Source: Aporrectodea caliginosa (Eukaryota; Annelida; Clitellata; Crassiclitellata; Lumbricidae). Taken from it: a stretch of 64,000 nt of DNA. Both the position numbers and the translations under genes were made by a program. Where the stretch lies: positions 697,001-761,000 of the forward strand of contig JACEVL010000335.1 of the NCBI GenBank assembly GCA_020284085.1, read 5' to 3'. Below are positions 1-10,394 of the stretch, piece after piece (within the stretch, counting starts at the first letter, position 1; each line of letters starts with the position of its first letter). The notes beneath the pieces are model-generated. The model saw only the letters and a program-made list of their open reading frames with translations, made no database searches and was not told the origin of the DNA.

Positions 1-1065
1 ATGTTCATAACAATTATCTAATGGAAATGACATATCACTTGTGACCATGTAACATAAAAGAAGAAAAGAAATTGCATCCTCAAACAAAACATGAACAACA
101 ATCAAGACTAAAGTCATAATAATATCGATCTTTGTTCATCAAATATGGTAGCACAGTAACAAGACAAAAAAGAATTAAAAAACCCAGCAATACATGTACA
201 GCATTCTCAGAAGTCAGGACAGTAGGCCTACCTGTATTTAGAGTTATGCGAAACAGTTTGCTCAGTAGCAAAGTTACAGTGCACACTGGGCCAATGGAAC
301 TGCCAATCTTCGCCATGCAGTTAGCCAACAGCTAACTGCACGCCCAGAGACCACCACGAGGAGGTGTTGGCAAAGGTCTCCGTAGTTAATTCATCTACGT
401 AAGCCTTGAAGCAGCTAATTTCATTGAAACCCGATATTCCCAATTTAATTAAATTCTAATTTTGAATTTCTAAATTTTCTGTTGGTCTAAAAGACAGGCA
501 GCAAAAGTGGAAGTAGTTACGACAGAGAACACCAGGACATAGAAAAGAAGACGAGGATCTGGAGAGAGAGATACATGGCAGTATTGGATTACGTGAACAG
601 CGACAAGGCAAAGAATGAACAGAAAAATGTCCACGCAATCAGAAAGACATAACGAGACCGAAACCGATGTGAGAAGAGAGATGAAATTGAGAGAAATGAA
701 AAAGCAGACAACTAGGCAAAAACGACACTGGATACAGAACACGTAAAACAAGGATGCAGCTGTGAAGAAACGAGCAAAAAACAGTTAGTACAAAGCGTTG
801 ACAGGTTGCAAGGACATAGCAGACCAACAACCCCCTTGAAAACTGAATAGAATGTAAAATAAATCAAATGGCCTCAAGCTATAGATGAATTAACCACCCA
901 AATGCATTTAAACAAACTACGAGAAAAGGCGATGCATTTGGTCATCGCCTTTCCAACACAACAAGCATTATACAGATAGATTCAATACTCAATGCAAATC
1001 CATTCAACTACTGAAGCGAGTCTATATATAATACATCAATTTCAGTCGGGCTACACTGCTGGTAG
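1..1065. other. No gene recognised
   Basis: I see no conserved protein, RNA gene or clear repeat unit here. The open frames on both strands are short, low in complexity and without supported splice sites. The stretch lies upstream of the zinc-finger gene and could hold its promoter and non-coding first exon, but nothing in the sequence fixes them. Confidence 0.5.
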
Positions 1066-1188
1066 GGGGGGTTCTGGGATTGTTGACATAATTTTTGGGG
1101 GGTCCGTCAATGTTTGACAGTTGTTGACAAGGGGAGGGGGTCAAAAAGGCCTAAAATTTGTTGACATAATTAATGGACGACCCCTTAA
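1066..1188. repeat. One-ended MITE-like fragment
   Basis: The right end reads ATTAATGGACGACCCCTTAA, closely resembling the terminus of the complete MITE at 21422-21874 (ATTTATGGACGGCCCCTTA). TTGTTGACATAATT occurs twice in the fragment, and G-rich runs separate the copies. The matching left terminus is absent, so this is probably a truncated or diverged relative of that family. Confidence 0.45.
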
Positions 1189-2351
1189 TTAGAACACTTT
1201 CTTTAAGTTCTCTGCCCTTCGGCAGGTTCCAACTTCCAATGACGCCACTCTTCTCTGTGCTGTGCTTTTTCCTTTAGTTCGCTGTATTCGGTCATCCATC
1301 CCAGCATCATCTGCCTCGGTATGATTTCTTTCAGGAGGGAGTCTCCTCTTAATACGTGCCCCACCCAGTTCTTCTGTCTTTCTCTTATTGTTGTTATTAG
1401 CGATCGCTTTTCATCAACCCAGTGTTTCTTGGGAAATTAGAGAGGTGGTTTCCCGTTGCCTTCCTCTCGGTGTTTTTAACGAGACACCATCTCCGAGCCC
1501 TCGCCGGTATATGCGAGCCCAGAGACAAGGAGTCGGAAGGACGGACGATGTAGAACATAGAAAAACGAAGTTAACAAAGACCATACAACAATTGCCAAGA
1601 GAGTTGAAGAGACGACATTTTTCGCATTAATTTTGAAATTTGTAAAAAAACAAACAACGAAAATTTGTGGTTTTTGTTTTTTTTGTTTAAAAAAAACCTC
1701 AAAACAACAAAAACCAAGAAAACAAGCCTTCAACAGCCCTGATACACAAGAGTTTGGTTGAGTTAACTATCGTTACTCTAATCATTAGAGTAACGACATT
1801 AAGCCAATTATAGTGCTAGCCTACTTGGCAACTTTTAGCCAAGTTACTTTTTTGGAATATAAGGGAAATTTAGCGTAAACATACACTTTTTCTACATGAC
1901 CAATTCAATCACTTTCATCATACACAGTTTCAGTAACATTCGTTGACTTTTGGTAGAAAACCGAAAAACTTGACGTATGGACAGTTGTGAAAATTTCACT
2001 AATCTTACGTACTTTTAAAATTTGTAAATGACGTCATCATGGCTGGCGTGGAATCTTTTTCAATATGTAGTCCGTGGTAACATGGTGACCAGTAATTAAA
2101 GCGTCGTTATATATAAAGGGGTTTAATTTGTTTTCCTCCGAATAAATGATACGTTAATAATAATTAGAAAAGTTTAATAGTAAGTCCATTCTGTTTCTAC
2201 TGAATATTCGCCAAAATTAAACGACAATTTAATCCTTTTATAACGATCGCATTGAGTGAAATTCCTTAAACGGAAAATGCCTACTCCAAGAATAGACTAT
2301 GGTCCTGAACTAGGTCTAGTAATTATTTAAACTGATAGTTAAACTAGTAAA

Positions 2352-2700
2352 GGCATTCTATTAGTTTCATGGACCGCATGGCGTCCGATCCCGGTCAGGC
2401 ATCGTGAGGGTCATTTAGGGTCAGGTTAGGCGTCGTGAGGGTCATTTAGGGTTAGGGTTAGTGTCGTCATTAGAAAACGTGGAAAAAATTGTACATTCCG
2501 CGTAGCATGCCAGAATATACGGTATTAGAACGGTTGAGAATCTCCATGTAAGTTATATATTGTATATGGTATATTATTATTATTATTATTATTATTATTA
2601 TGTGTCATTTATATCGACCAATCAGGGTGCAGTACAATGCTTGGACCAAAGATACTGTATATTAGCCTACAGTGGTGGTCCATGAAACTAATAGAATGCC
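2352..2700. mobile_element. Foldback/MITE with perfect 24-bp TIRs
   Basis: The left end (2352-2375, beginning GGCATTCTATTAGTTTCATG) is repeated as an exact reverse complement at 2677-2700. The 349-bp interior has no coding capacity. It holds TTAGGG-like hexamers near 2400-2460 and an (ATT)n run near 2576-2600. No clear target duplication was found, although CTAGTAATTAT occurs on both sides. The superfamily is unknown. Confidence 0.65.
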
Positions 2701-3339
2701 GATTTGGTTGCCCTAGTAATTATGCGGTTTGAAAAAGAGTTTATTGATGCGTGCTATTTATTTTGAAATATTTTATATATCTGTTTGGCGTGACCAGTAT
2801 TTCAGATCGACATAAACATCTGGTCAATCGTAATCGTGAACACGTTTATGAAGCACTACTTTAAAGTTAAGCTGAGGGCACCAGCTGCGTCTAGTCAAAG
2901 GGGTTGTCCAGAGATAGAACCAAATGAATATCCGATTACTGATGATTATGGTAATAATTATTAAAACATAAAAAAGATGATGAGATATCTGCCCGAAGTC
3001 AGAGGTCCATTGGCTTTTATGCCACCCACTGATGAGATGAGTGAAGTGGTTTCCCTTTGCCTTCCTCACAGACAATTGTGGGTACGCAACTTGTCCAGGG
3101 TCGATATGCAATGGCTTGAAGTAGATTCAAAGAAAAAATAATAATAGAATTATTAAAATGATAGTAAAAATATAACATCCCAAATGCTGATGCATTAACC
3201 CGATGTGTATTTATCACGCGTATGTTATTTAATTGATTTTATTCCTGATCTTTCTTTTTACTATAACCTTACTCTCATTATCCATAGATGTCTGTTTTAT
3301 TGTATTTTATGATTTTTTGACATTTGTGATTTAATACTC

Positions 3340-3400
3340 TATCTGATGTCCCCGCAGTGCGTTTGCAGGCGGTTCAATAAAGCACTTACTTACTTATATT
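3340..3400 (+). repeat. LINE/SINE 3' tail with (ACTT)n
   Basis: CAATAAAGCACTTACTTACTTA has the form of a retroposon 3' end, an AATAAA signal followed by a tetranucleotide tail. Reverse-strand relatives begin with (TAAG)n at 6752-6780, 20883-20900 and 60120-60140, and a plus-strand relative ends near 21215. The body upstream of the tail was not recognised. Confidence 0.4.
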
Positions 3401-3480
3401 AATGGAAATGTTAAAAAAATAAGAAAATAAAATGACTATGAAAATAAATATAAATGATTTGTGTTCTATTGTAGGTTAAG

Positions 3481-4452
3481 ATGGTCTATAAAGCGGATAA
3501 GCTGCGGTTGCGAAAGCTCCTCATGGACGCGATTAGCCTCCTCTGCAAGAACGGCCTTCCCGTTCAGTCGGCCTTCCGCATCGAGGCCACGATCGGCATC
3601 ACCCTCAGCGAGGACGAAGTTGTCCTCGTCAGCTTCCGCGAGGTCGTCCAGCCCGACGGGGCCATGGGGCCACAGCCCCTCAGCGAGGACGAGGCCAGCG
3701 ACGAGGCCAGCAGCATCCTCTCGCAAGGGGACGACCTCGACGGCGAGGACAGGAAGAAGGCAGAGGAGGATGAAGCGGCCCCTCAGCAGGCCGTCCACTG
3801 CGAAACGAGGGACGAAATAGAGGACGAGAGCGGCGCGTGGAGCGAAGCGGGGGATTCCGCTTACGTCGGGAATTCCGGTATGGTGGGGAATCCCGGCGTC
3901 ATCGGGAATTACGATCTCAAAAGACGCTCTTCTGGCGTCGACGAAAATCCGAACTGTCCTCCACTCGACGTCGACGCTTTCTCCTACGACGAAACATCTC
4001 GCGTGCGGCCTGGCTGTTCCACGATCGACCGGATCAACCGGAACAACGTTCCCTCGCTCGATCACGGGAACCGGAGATCGCGATCGAACGTACAGATCAA
4101 GGACGAAGTGATCGAGGACGAGGACTGTGCGTTTGTTAAGATGGAGGACGGTGGCGGTGCGGGCGATTTCGATCCTTTAGTCCCGGACGATTCGTGGATG
4201 TACCAGGTTTATAATGAGTCGAATTTGTACAACGCCGTTGGTGGCGAACTTTCGCAGTTAACGCAGGGTCAGGACTATGAGGAAATGCCTGGTGGCCTCG
4301 CACCGGCCTCGAACCAGTCGTGGACTGCGTCCCCGAGGGATGTCGGGAGGTCTTCGCAGCCTCACCGGGGTGGGTTTGGGACGCCGAGAGGGGGTGGTGG
4401 CGCGGCCAGGAGTGGCGGACGACAGAATCTACCAGTTGCTTCAAGGAGTCAG
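3481..4452 (+). CDS. Zinc-finger gene, shared 5' coding exon
   Basis: The exon follows a splice acceptor (TTCTATTGTAG, ending 3474), so an upstream non-coding exon is likely; the ATG sits six bases inside it. It encodes 324 residues and ends exactly between codons at CAG|GTATTG. Residues 1-55 form a compact domain (basic KLRLRKLL start, then LLCKNGL and GITLSEDEVVLVSF) that I associate with the N termini of some invertebrate C2H2 proteins but cannot name. Next comes a long acidic, disordered stretch. Two SUMO-consensus sites (psi-K-x-E) lie at K207 (IKDE) and K220 (VKME), and an RGG/GGR-rich segment lies near residues 298-316. There is no finger in this exon; fingers come from 7348-7608 or 9700-10044, both phase 0. 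It is likely a nuclear DNA-binding regulator. The exon is much more GC-rich than its flanks. Confidence 0.8.
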
Positions 4453-4523
4453 GTATTGTTGGAATCTTAACCTTTATTTACTTTAAGATAATTTACCTTC
4501 AGATAATATTTAAACGAGATGTC

Positions 4524-4770
4524 CAGTGCTTTTTTTCGAGTAAAAAAGGTTCCGGAACTCAACTAATTCAGAACAGTTATAGGGGCATATTTTATGCTAA
4601 TACTTCTATTTCATGTATGTCAATTATCAATAAACACTGAAAGCATTTAAATTAAATTAAAGTATCTAAATAATTTAAAATAATTTTTTAATTAGCTAAA
4701 TTATTTTGTAATAGCGGAAAAAAGGTCCCGGAACGCCGTTCCGGACCTCTCCGGCTGAAAAAAAGCACTG
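4524..4770. mobile_element. hAT-like MITE
   Basis: The ends CAGTGCTTTTTTTC and GAAAAAAAGCACTG are perfect 14-bp inverted repeats with the hAT-type CAGTG start. The flanks GAGATGTC and GATATGTT match at 6 of 8 positions, as expected for an old 8-bp target duplication. It is 247 bp, has no ORF, and contains a second palindrome around GTTCCGGAAC. It lies in the first intron of the zinc-finger gene. Confidence 0.7.
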
Positions 4771-4931
4771 GATATGTTACTTGTCTCTTTGGCTCATCTT
4801 TTGTAGTCTTGAAAGACTTAGATCTTCATGGCTTTTTGTTGCCTCCAGTTAATTCTTAAGTATGACCCTCTTTACTTGTTACATATCTTTCTGGCTCAGA
4901 TTTTGTGCTATCTGTTTATTTTCCTAGCTTA

Positions 4932-5362
4932 GGCCAAAAAAAAATATAGGTGTGTTTCCGGTAACAGTGGTTTTAAAAACTGGGTAGGTATAAAAAACAT
5001 TTTATTTTGTAAAATATTTTTATGCAATGCTGCATCGTTGTATAATAATAAACGAATACATCGTCATCATATTTCACCTTGCTAAGCAATGCTGTAATAA
5101 AAAGGCAGTTTGACGGCACAAAAACTGCATGCTGTACACTAGGAAAGTTGATAAAGTTTAGGAGTTTGTGTTGTAATATTTGATCTAAAAGGTTAAATTC
5201 CTTTAGTGAATAAAAAAATATTTGAATGGCTTCTCTTGAAAAATTTTTTCTCAAAAAATAATTTTTTGACGCAAACAAAATTTTTTCACAAAATTTTCCC
5301 CTTGGGCCTAAAAAAGTGAGTCGGTCGGGTTACCGGAAACACAACATTATTTTGTTTTGGCC
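4932..5362. mobile_element. PIF/Harbinger-like MITE
   Basis: The outer ends GGCCAAAA...TTTTGGCC are flanked by TTA on both sides (4929-4931 and 5363-5365). Inner inverted repeats GTGTTTCCGGTAAC (4952-4965) and GTTACCGGAAACAC (5329-5342) are exact. A TTA duplication with inverted termini is typical of Harbinger elements. It is 431 bp and non-coding, in the zinc-finger intron. Confidence 0.65.
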
Positions 5363-5904
5363 TTATCTCTAAATTCAGTTAAGCCTTTCATATTTCTGAT
5401 CAGGTTATTTCTTGATTTCTACATTAATACTACAGCTGTATTTGATAATATGTGCCCAAGGGTTCAAAATGAGCCGCATGTCAAAAATTTTAGAATATGA
5501 GTATTTTACATATTCTTAAAGACCACATTTTTTGCTTTAACATGACACCAAAAGTTTGGTTCTACCTTATTTTTTGACAAAGTTACAAATGATTATGTGT
5601 TTTTTTAAAACAAATTTTCATTTATTTTAATATATAATCACAAAAAAGAAAAGTATTCTCTGTACAAACTTCTGAAAATACACATGTATTAAAACAATGA
5701 ATTTCATCAAATGTGAGTAATGACATATGTAAAAAAAAAATGTTCACCCATTTTCATTAAAATCTGAAAATAAGCAAAAGTGACATCTGATCATATTTTG
5801 CTGTTTTCCTAGGAATGTAAATTGCCGGCATCTGATTCATTTTAATCCCTTGGGTCACATATTGCTCTCCTTCTAAAGTTCAGACGCGCACACACGACCA
5901 TACT
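5363..5904. other. Intronic AT-rich DNA
   Basis: This is AT-rich intron sequence between the MITE and the SINE pair. No exon, RNA gene or repeat was recognised. Confidence 0.5.
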
Positions 5905-6122
5905 GCAAAACATCGATGGCACAGAGCAATTGTGAGTGAAGGACTTGCTCAGGGTCCTTAATTTCGCAATCACCTTGTAACGCAGGAGCAAGTATGAGTT
6001 CGATCCTCCTCCTCAGAGATGGTTACGTGTGTAGGGACGTTGAGAAAGTCCTTCACTCACAATTGCTCAATTGAAACACCTGGTTGATTGATGCTTCGTC
6101 ATTAGATAGTGGCACTTAATAA
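5905..6122. repeat. Inverted pair of tRNA-derived SINE pieces
   Basis: 5905-5963 carries the SINE's GTCCTTCACTCACAATTGCTC segment in reverse, and 5964-6122 carries a forward copy: TTGTAACGCAGGAGCAAGTATG, then box-B-like GTTCGATCC, then CTTCACTCACAATTGCTCAA and TTGATGCTTCGTCATTAGA. The forward copy lacks a good box A, so it starts truncated. Related full copies are at 16425-17480 and 61146-61310. Confidence 0.6.
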
Positions 6123-6888
6123 ACACATAAAAATAGTTAAAAATAATAATAGACTTGAAAGCTCTGGAAGACGTTTTCACCGAAGAGGCACAGTTGAAAC
6201 CCAACATCCTAGATTCACGATGCAATAATGCATAGTCATTCGAAGGGAGCATGCATTTGTATGCTGTGGGAACGTTAAAGAGCATAGGAAGAAGTTCCTG
6301 GAACGGGAACTTCCTTTGACATGCTGGAACAGTGACATACTGGAACAGGAACATCCTGGGACGGTAACATTGTGGATAGTAACATCATGGCATCAGAACG
6401 TTGTAAATGCTCCATATTTGGAATATACTGGAACAAGAACCAGGAACTTACTGGACAGGAACTTACTGGAATAGGAACTCTGTGGAACAGCGTTTTGCTG
6501 CTTGACAAAGGGAATTGTGAGTGTGCACAAAGTTGACGCTATTCGGGTGAAATATTTCGCGTCGTTGCCAGCTTTGCAGTGTTCTTTGCCTTTGGGGTTT
6601 GCGCGTAATTGAAACACCTGGAGAAAGAAAGTGCTCTCGATAAAACAAGTTACACAAATTCTCAATATGACGCCGTCCACAGTTTAAGTAGTTCAGTTGA
6701 AAATTGGTTTGCGACGTTTCACTCAAACGACTATCAGCCTATGACAGACAGTAAGTAAGTAAGTGAGTAAGTAAGTAAGTAGTACTAAATTATCATTTCT
6801 TCGTTTATTAAGGGTCACTATCCAATAACCAGGCATCAATCAATGAACCTGAGCAATTGGTTGGTTAGTTGCTGTTTAAAGACATTAT
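6123..6888. other. Intronic DNA with GGAAC-rich degenerate repeat
   Basis: Between about 6290 and 6480 short units such as ACTGGAACAGGAAC recur imperfectly. A (GTAA)n run at 6752-6780 heads a reverse-strand retroposon tail. No exon is supported. Confidence 0.45.
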
Positions 6889-6889
6889 G

Positions 6890-7078
6890 TCATAACAAAG
6901 ATGATTAGCATCGCCCTCCTCCTTTCTTCGGGCTTGGGACTGGCACTTCCACAGCTAGGGTAGTGGCGGAGTTATTAGCAATTATTGGTAGTAGTTTCAG
7001 TTTAACGACACTGATAACAAAGACAATTAGCGTCGCCCTCCTCCATCCAGGCTTGGGACTGGCACTAACAGTAGGATC
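6890..7078 (+). repeat. Dispersed 'GTCGCCCTCCTCC' repeat, two copies
   Basis: Two tandem copies share AACAAAGA-ATTAGC-TCGCCCTCCTCC and then CTTGGGACTGGCAC. The same core is seen at 15393-15450, 16262-16332 and 61742-61800 (+), at 11296-11360, 27262-27345 and 27728-27825 (-), and interrupted at 43660/44202. It looks like a short retroposon or MITE terminus of unknown class. Confidence 0.6.
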
Positions 7079-7183
7079 AGCGGCTGAGTTAATTATGAAC
7101 AATTGTGAGTATCCTATGCTTACGAATCATCGCTTGGCAGCATTTTAGAGGTGATAAGAAACCCAGCATATCCATTCGACTTT

Positions 7184-7313
7184 CACGTCGTACGCTTATA
7201 TAGCATCGGCCGACAGCATTTTAAAGGTGTCTAAAAAACCAAAACATGTTCACTCGGCTCTCACGTCGTACGCTTATATAGCATCGGCCGACAGCATTTT
7301 AAAGGTGTCTAAA
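7184..7313 (+). repeat. Exact 52-bp tandem duplication before exon B
   Basis: Positions 7184-7235 and 7262-7313 are identical. Each holds, in reverse orientation, the window's recurrent module TTTAGACACCTTTAAAA, a spacer, then GCTATATAAGCG. The second copy ends only 34 bp before the splice acceptor of exon B. Confidence 0.8.
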
Positions 7314-7347
7314 GCGAGCGCTTTCTGTCGTTTCTGGTTTGTCGCAG

Positions 7348-7608
7348 GATCGGAGCGTGGCAAGAACACTGCAAAGTCTGTGCAAAACGCTCGCCAGCCA
7401 GGCGTGCACGAACTCTCCGGGTGATCCCGTGTTCTGCCACATCTGCGGCGCCCGCCTGAGCAGCAACGCGACGCTCGTCAAACACATTAAGGGGACTCAC
7501 CTGGCGCTCAGCGCCTGCCAGTGTGACATCTGTGGACAGTCTTTCAAGTGGACGATGCAGCTCTGCCGGCACCGAAAGCGATACCATTCGAACGTCGTCG
7601 GCGAGTAG
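7348..7608 (+). CDS. Zinc-finger gene, alternative terminal exon B
   Basis: This exon begins after a pyrimidine-rich acceptor (GTTTGTCGCAG) in phase 0 and reads 86 residues to TAG, so it can join directly to the exon ending at 4452. It carries two classical C2H2 fingers, each C-x2-C-x12-H-x4-H (CHIC...H...TH and CDIC...H...YH), joined by THLALSACQ. The predicted helix contact residues (-1, 2, 3, 6) are S, A, T, K in finger 1 and W, M, Q, R in finger 2. By my hand count it is about 57% identical over the finger region to the exon at 9700-10044, which has its own stop. Joined to exon 1 it would give a protein of about 410 residues. Two linked genes with one lost first exon are possible, but alternative splicing fits the phases better. 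Confidence 0.8.
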   Translation, partial: DRSVARTLQSLCKTLASQACTNSPGDPVFCHICGARLSSNATLVKHIKGTHLALSACQCDICGQSFKWTMQLCRHRKRYHSNVVGE

Positions 7609-7639
7609 GACGCTCGGAAACGATTGTGATATTTGCGGG

Positions 7640-8100
7640 GGACAGTTGGGGAAGATTGCCGAAGCCGGCAGGAATTTAGTTTCGGTTTCGATTTTGGCGG
7701 GAATTTAGTTTCGGTTTCGATTTTGGGGTTGAACGTGTTTTGGGCGGGATTTTAGTTTCGGATTTTGGTGTTGAAGGTGTTTTGGTCGACATTTGGGTTT
7801 AGTTTTGGCGTTGGTATAGTTTTCAGCGCGATTGTTTAGTTGTGGTTTCAGTTTCGTTTTTATGGTTTCGGTTTCAGTTTTGGTGTTTATATATTTCGGC
7901 CGAAATTGGTTTCGGTTTTGAGTCTTGGGGTTTAAAATTAGTTCCCCAGTATTTGGTCTTGGTTTCAGTATGAGTTGACTAGTTTTTTGACTGAAATTAA
8001 ATTTCGGTTTCAGCATTTGGCTTGGTTTCAGTTTAGGCGTGAGGAAGTAGTTTAAGTTGGCGTGGAAATTGGTAGGAAGAGTAGTTTTCACGGTGTTTCA
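7640..8100 (+). repeat. Degenerate GTTTCGGTTTC repeat
   Basis: GT-rich stretches built on GGTTTCGGTTTCGATTTTGG recur imperfectly just 3' of exon B. The open frame on the opposite strand is a product of the repeat, with monotonous NPKT/KLKP composition. It probably lies in the 3' UTR or intron. Confidence 0.6.
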
Positions 8101-8589
8101 GTTTCACTATGGCCATTAGCATTAATGGAAAAGTAGTTTCAGTTCTGATCTTGAGTATGTCAGGGAAAATGGTATTTTGTGTGTTTCGGAGTAGTTTAAG
8201 TAACTTCAGTTTCAGTTTGTGTATGAAAAGCAGTTTAGACCAAAGTTTCAGTTTCAGTTTGAAAGTTTCAGTTTCTGTTTGTATAAACTTAATTTTATAT
8301 GGACCGTTTCATGCGAAATTTGTTATGGTTTCACTTTGGTTATGAAAGAGTAGTTTCATAGAAGACGATGTCTCACTGTGTTACCTTGCCTTATATTGAA
8401 TGTCCTTACTTTGTATGACCTTTCTTGACCTTAACTTGTTTGACCTGACCTTGTTTAACCTTATATCTAGTTTGACCTTATACCTTGCAAGACCTGACCT
8501 TACTCTAGTCATTGGTGCTTTTGAAGTCCCTACATCTGCCTTCAGGGCTTCAGGTTTTATGAGGTACTCTACTATAATTATTAAGTTTT

Positions 8590-8890
8590 GATGCATGCAT
8601 AAATTTTATTTATCTTCAACTTGTCGTTTGAATTATTAATAATTATTATCGAAATAATTTTTTAATTGTTAATGATTTTTTTCATAATTGAAATACTGTA
8701 TGAATGGAAATTTTTTCAATTGTTGAATTACTGTATTTGAATGAGTGAATTAATATTTTAATTAATTTTTAAGCCGATGTAAAATTGATCCGAGTTGGGA
8801 AAATGATTATCTTCAAAATGTGGCATCTTGTTAACGTTCTGTTATGGTTTTAAAGGTTGTATCTTAACCGAGTTCAGTGTATACAATACT
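8590..8890. other. AT-rich intronic DNA
   Basis: Runs of AATAATTATTA and ATTTTTTAATTG, with no coding signal. Nothing else was recognised. Confidence 0.4.
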
Positions 8891-8904
8891 ATACATACAC
8901 AATC

Positions 8905-9085
8905 TGAGAGAGAGACAGAGAGAGACAGACAGACAGACAGAGAGAGACAGAGAGAGAGACAGAGAGAGAGAGACAGACATACAGAGACAGAGAGAGACAG
9001 ACATACAGAGACAGAGAGAGACAGAGATAGAGAGAGAGAGAGAGACATACAGAGACAGAGAGAGAGACAGACAGACATACATACT
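8905..9085 (+). repeat. (GAGACAGA)n microsatellite
   Basis: Purine-strand GAGA/CAGA arrays. The open frames here encode only alternating RE/TD or LS residues and are artefacts. Confidence 0.85.
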
Positions 9086-9184
9086 AAAAGAGGCGCTGAG
9101 AGAGACTTGTACCTGTAATTTTTTGTCCCTAAATAATTTTGTTAAGTTTCGAAAATAAAGTTTGAAACAGTGTCTACCTGTGTA

Positions 9185-9660
9185 CGTGTATGTACCTCCA
9201 ATTACCTTCATTTTTCACTTACGTCCAATTACCTTCACTTTCTTTCACTTACCTCCTATTACCTTCACTTTCTTTCTCTTACCTCCAATTACCTTCATTT
9301 TTCACTTACCTACAAATACCCTGACTTGCCTCCAATTACCTTGAGGGCTTCACGTACCTCCAATTACCTTCACTTTCTTTCACTTACCTTCACTGTCACT
9401 TACCTCCAATCACCGTACTTTACCTTCACGGTACCTTACCTTCACCGTACTTTACCTTCACCGTACCTTACCTTCACCGTACTTTACCTTCACCGTACCT
9501 TACCTTCACCGTACTTTACCTTCACCGTACCTTACCTTCACCGTACTTTACCTTCACCGTACTTTACCTTCACCGTACTTTACCTTCACCGTACCTTACC
9601 TTCACCGTACTTTACCTTCACCGTACCTTACCTTCACCGTACTTTACCTTCACCATACTT
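9185..9660 (+). repeat. Pyrimidine-rich minisatellite upstream of exon C
   Basis: The first part repeats TTACCTCCAATTACCTTCA-like units. From about 9410 it becomes a tight 16-bp repeat, TTACCTTCACCGTACT/C, up to about 9655. It ends about 40 bp before the acceptor of exon C, so it forms one long polypyrimidine region ahead of that exon. Confidence 0.8.
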
Positions 9661-9699
9661 GACCGGCGTTGATCTGTGTTAGTCGTTTCCTTATCGCAG

Positions 9700-10044
9700 G
9701 TGATGGTCATGGGTCTCTGTCAACGCATCATCAACCAGTCTACGTTGGAGTCCTCTGGTCGATACCTCTGCCACATCTGTCAGGCCAGACTGGGCAACAT
9801 CCAGACCCTCCGAAACCACATCAAGAAGACTCACCTCGCCCTGAAGATCGAGCGGTGCCGAACCTGCGGCGCGGCCTTCCGCTGGGCTAGCCAGCTCGCC
9901 CGCCACAAGAAGAGGGAACACGGGGCACAGGCCGCGGGTCAGGGAGGGTTGGCGGGGTCTGCAGGCATGGAGTGCGGGGGCGCGGTGGAGGCGGCTTATG
10001 GTAGCGTGGATGAGGGGCAAAGGTACGCTGGGGGAGCCTTATGA
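9700..10044 (+). CDS. Zinc-finger gene, alternative terminal exon C
   Basis: This exon begins after TTCCTTATCGCAG in phase 0 and runs 114 residues to TGA. Two C2H2 fingers (CHIC...H...TH and CRTC...H...EH) have the same spacing as exon B and the same THLAL linker. Predicted helix contacts are N, Q, T, N in finger 1 and W, S, Q, R in finger 2. Finger 2 therefore keeps W, Q and R at -1, 3 and 6 while finger 1 differs from exon B. A Gly/Ala-rich tail of about 45 residues follows and is absent from exon B. The acceptor lies directly downstream of a 16-bp pyrimidine-rich minisatellite. The likely mRNA is 3481-4452 joined to 9700-10044, about 438 residues. Confidence 0.8.
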   Translation: MMVMGLCQRIINQSTLESSGRYLCHICQARLGNIQTLRNHIKKTHLALKIERCRTCGAAFRWASQLARHKKREHGAQAAGQGGLAGSAGMECGGAVEAAYGSVDEGQRYAGGAL

Positions 10045-10179
10045 AGTTATGAGTGACTGTCGAGTTTTAATGGTTGGGTTGTACGGGTTTGCGGGGGCTC
10101 GATAGTTTCTGACGACTTTTCGTGTTGTGTTGGATTATAGACCTACAGAAAATAGGATGTTTCTGGTTTGTTCTGGATA

Positions 10180-10386
10180 TTTGTTGTTGTTACTATTATT
10201 ATTACCATTATTATTATTTTTATTATTATTACCATTATTATTATTGCCATTATTATTGCCATTATTATTATTTTTATTATTATTGCCATTATTATTATTT
10301 TTATTACCATTATTATTATTTTTATTATTATTACCATTATTATTATTTTTTATTATTATTACCATTATTATTATTATTATTATTAA
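10180..10386 (+). repeat. (TTA)n / TTACCATTA array
   Basis: A trinucleotide array interrupted by CCA and GCC triplets. The long open frames in it are homopolymeric and not genes. Confidence 0.85.
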
Positions 10387-10394
10387 TGAATTTC

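Noticed and set aside
3466..4065. 199-codon minus-strand frame over zinc-finger exon 1
   Set aside because: GC-rich antisense shadow of the plus-strand exon, which has splice signals and joins in phase to zinc-finger exons.
7705..8091. 128-codon minus-strand frame rich in KLKP/NPKT
   Set aside because: Product of the degenerate GTTTCGG repeat beside exon B.
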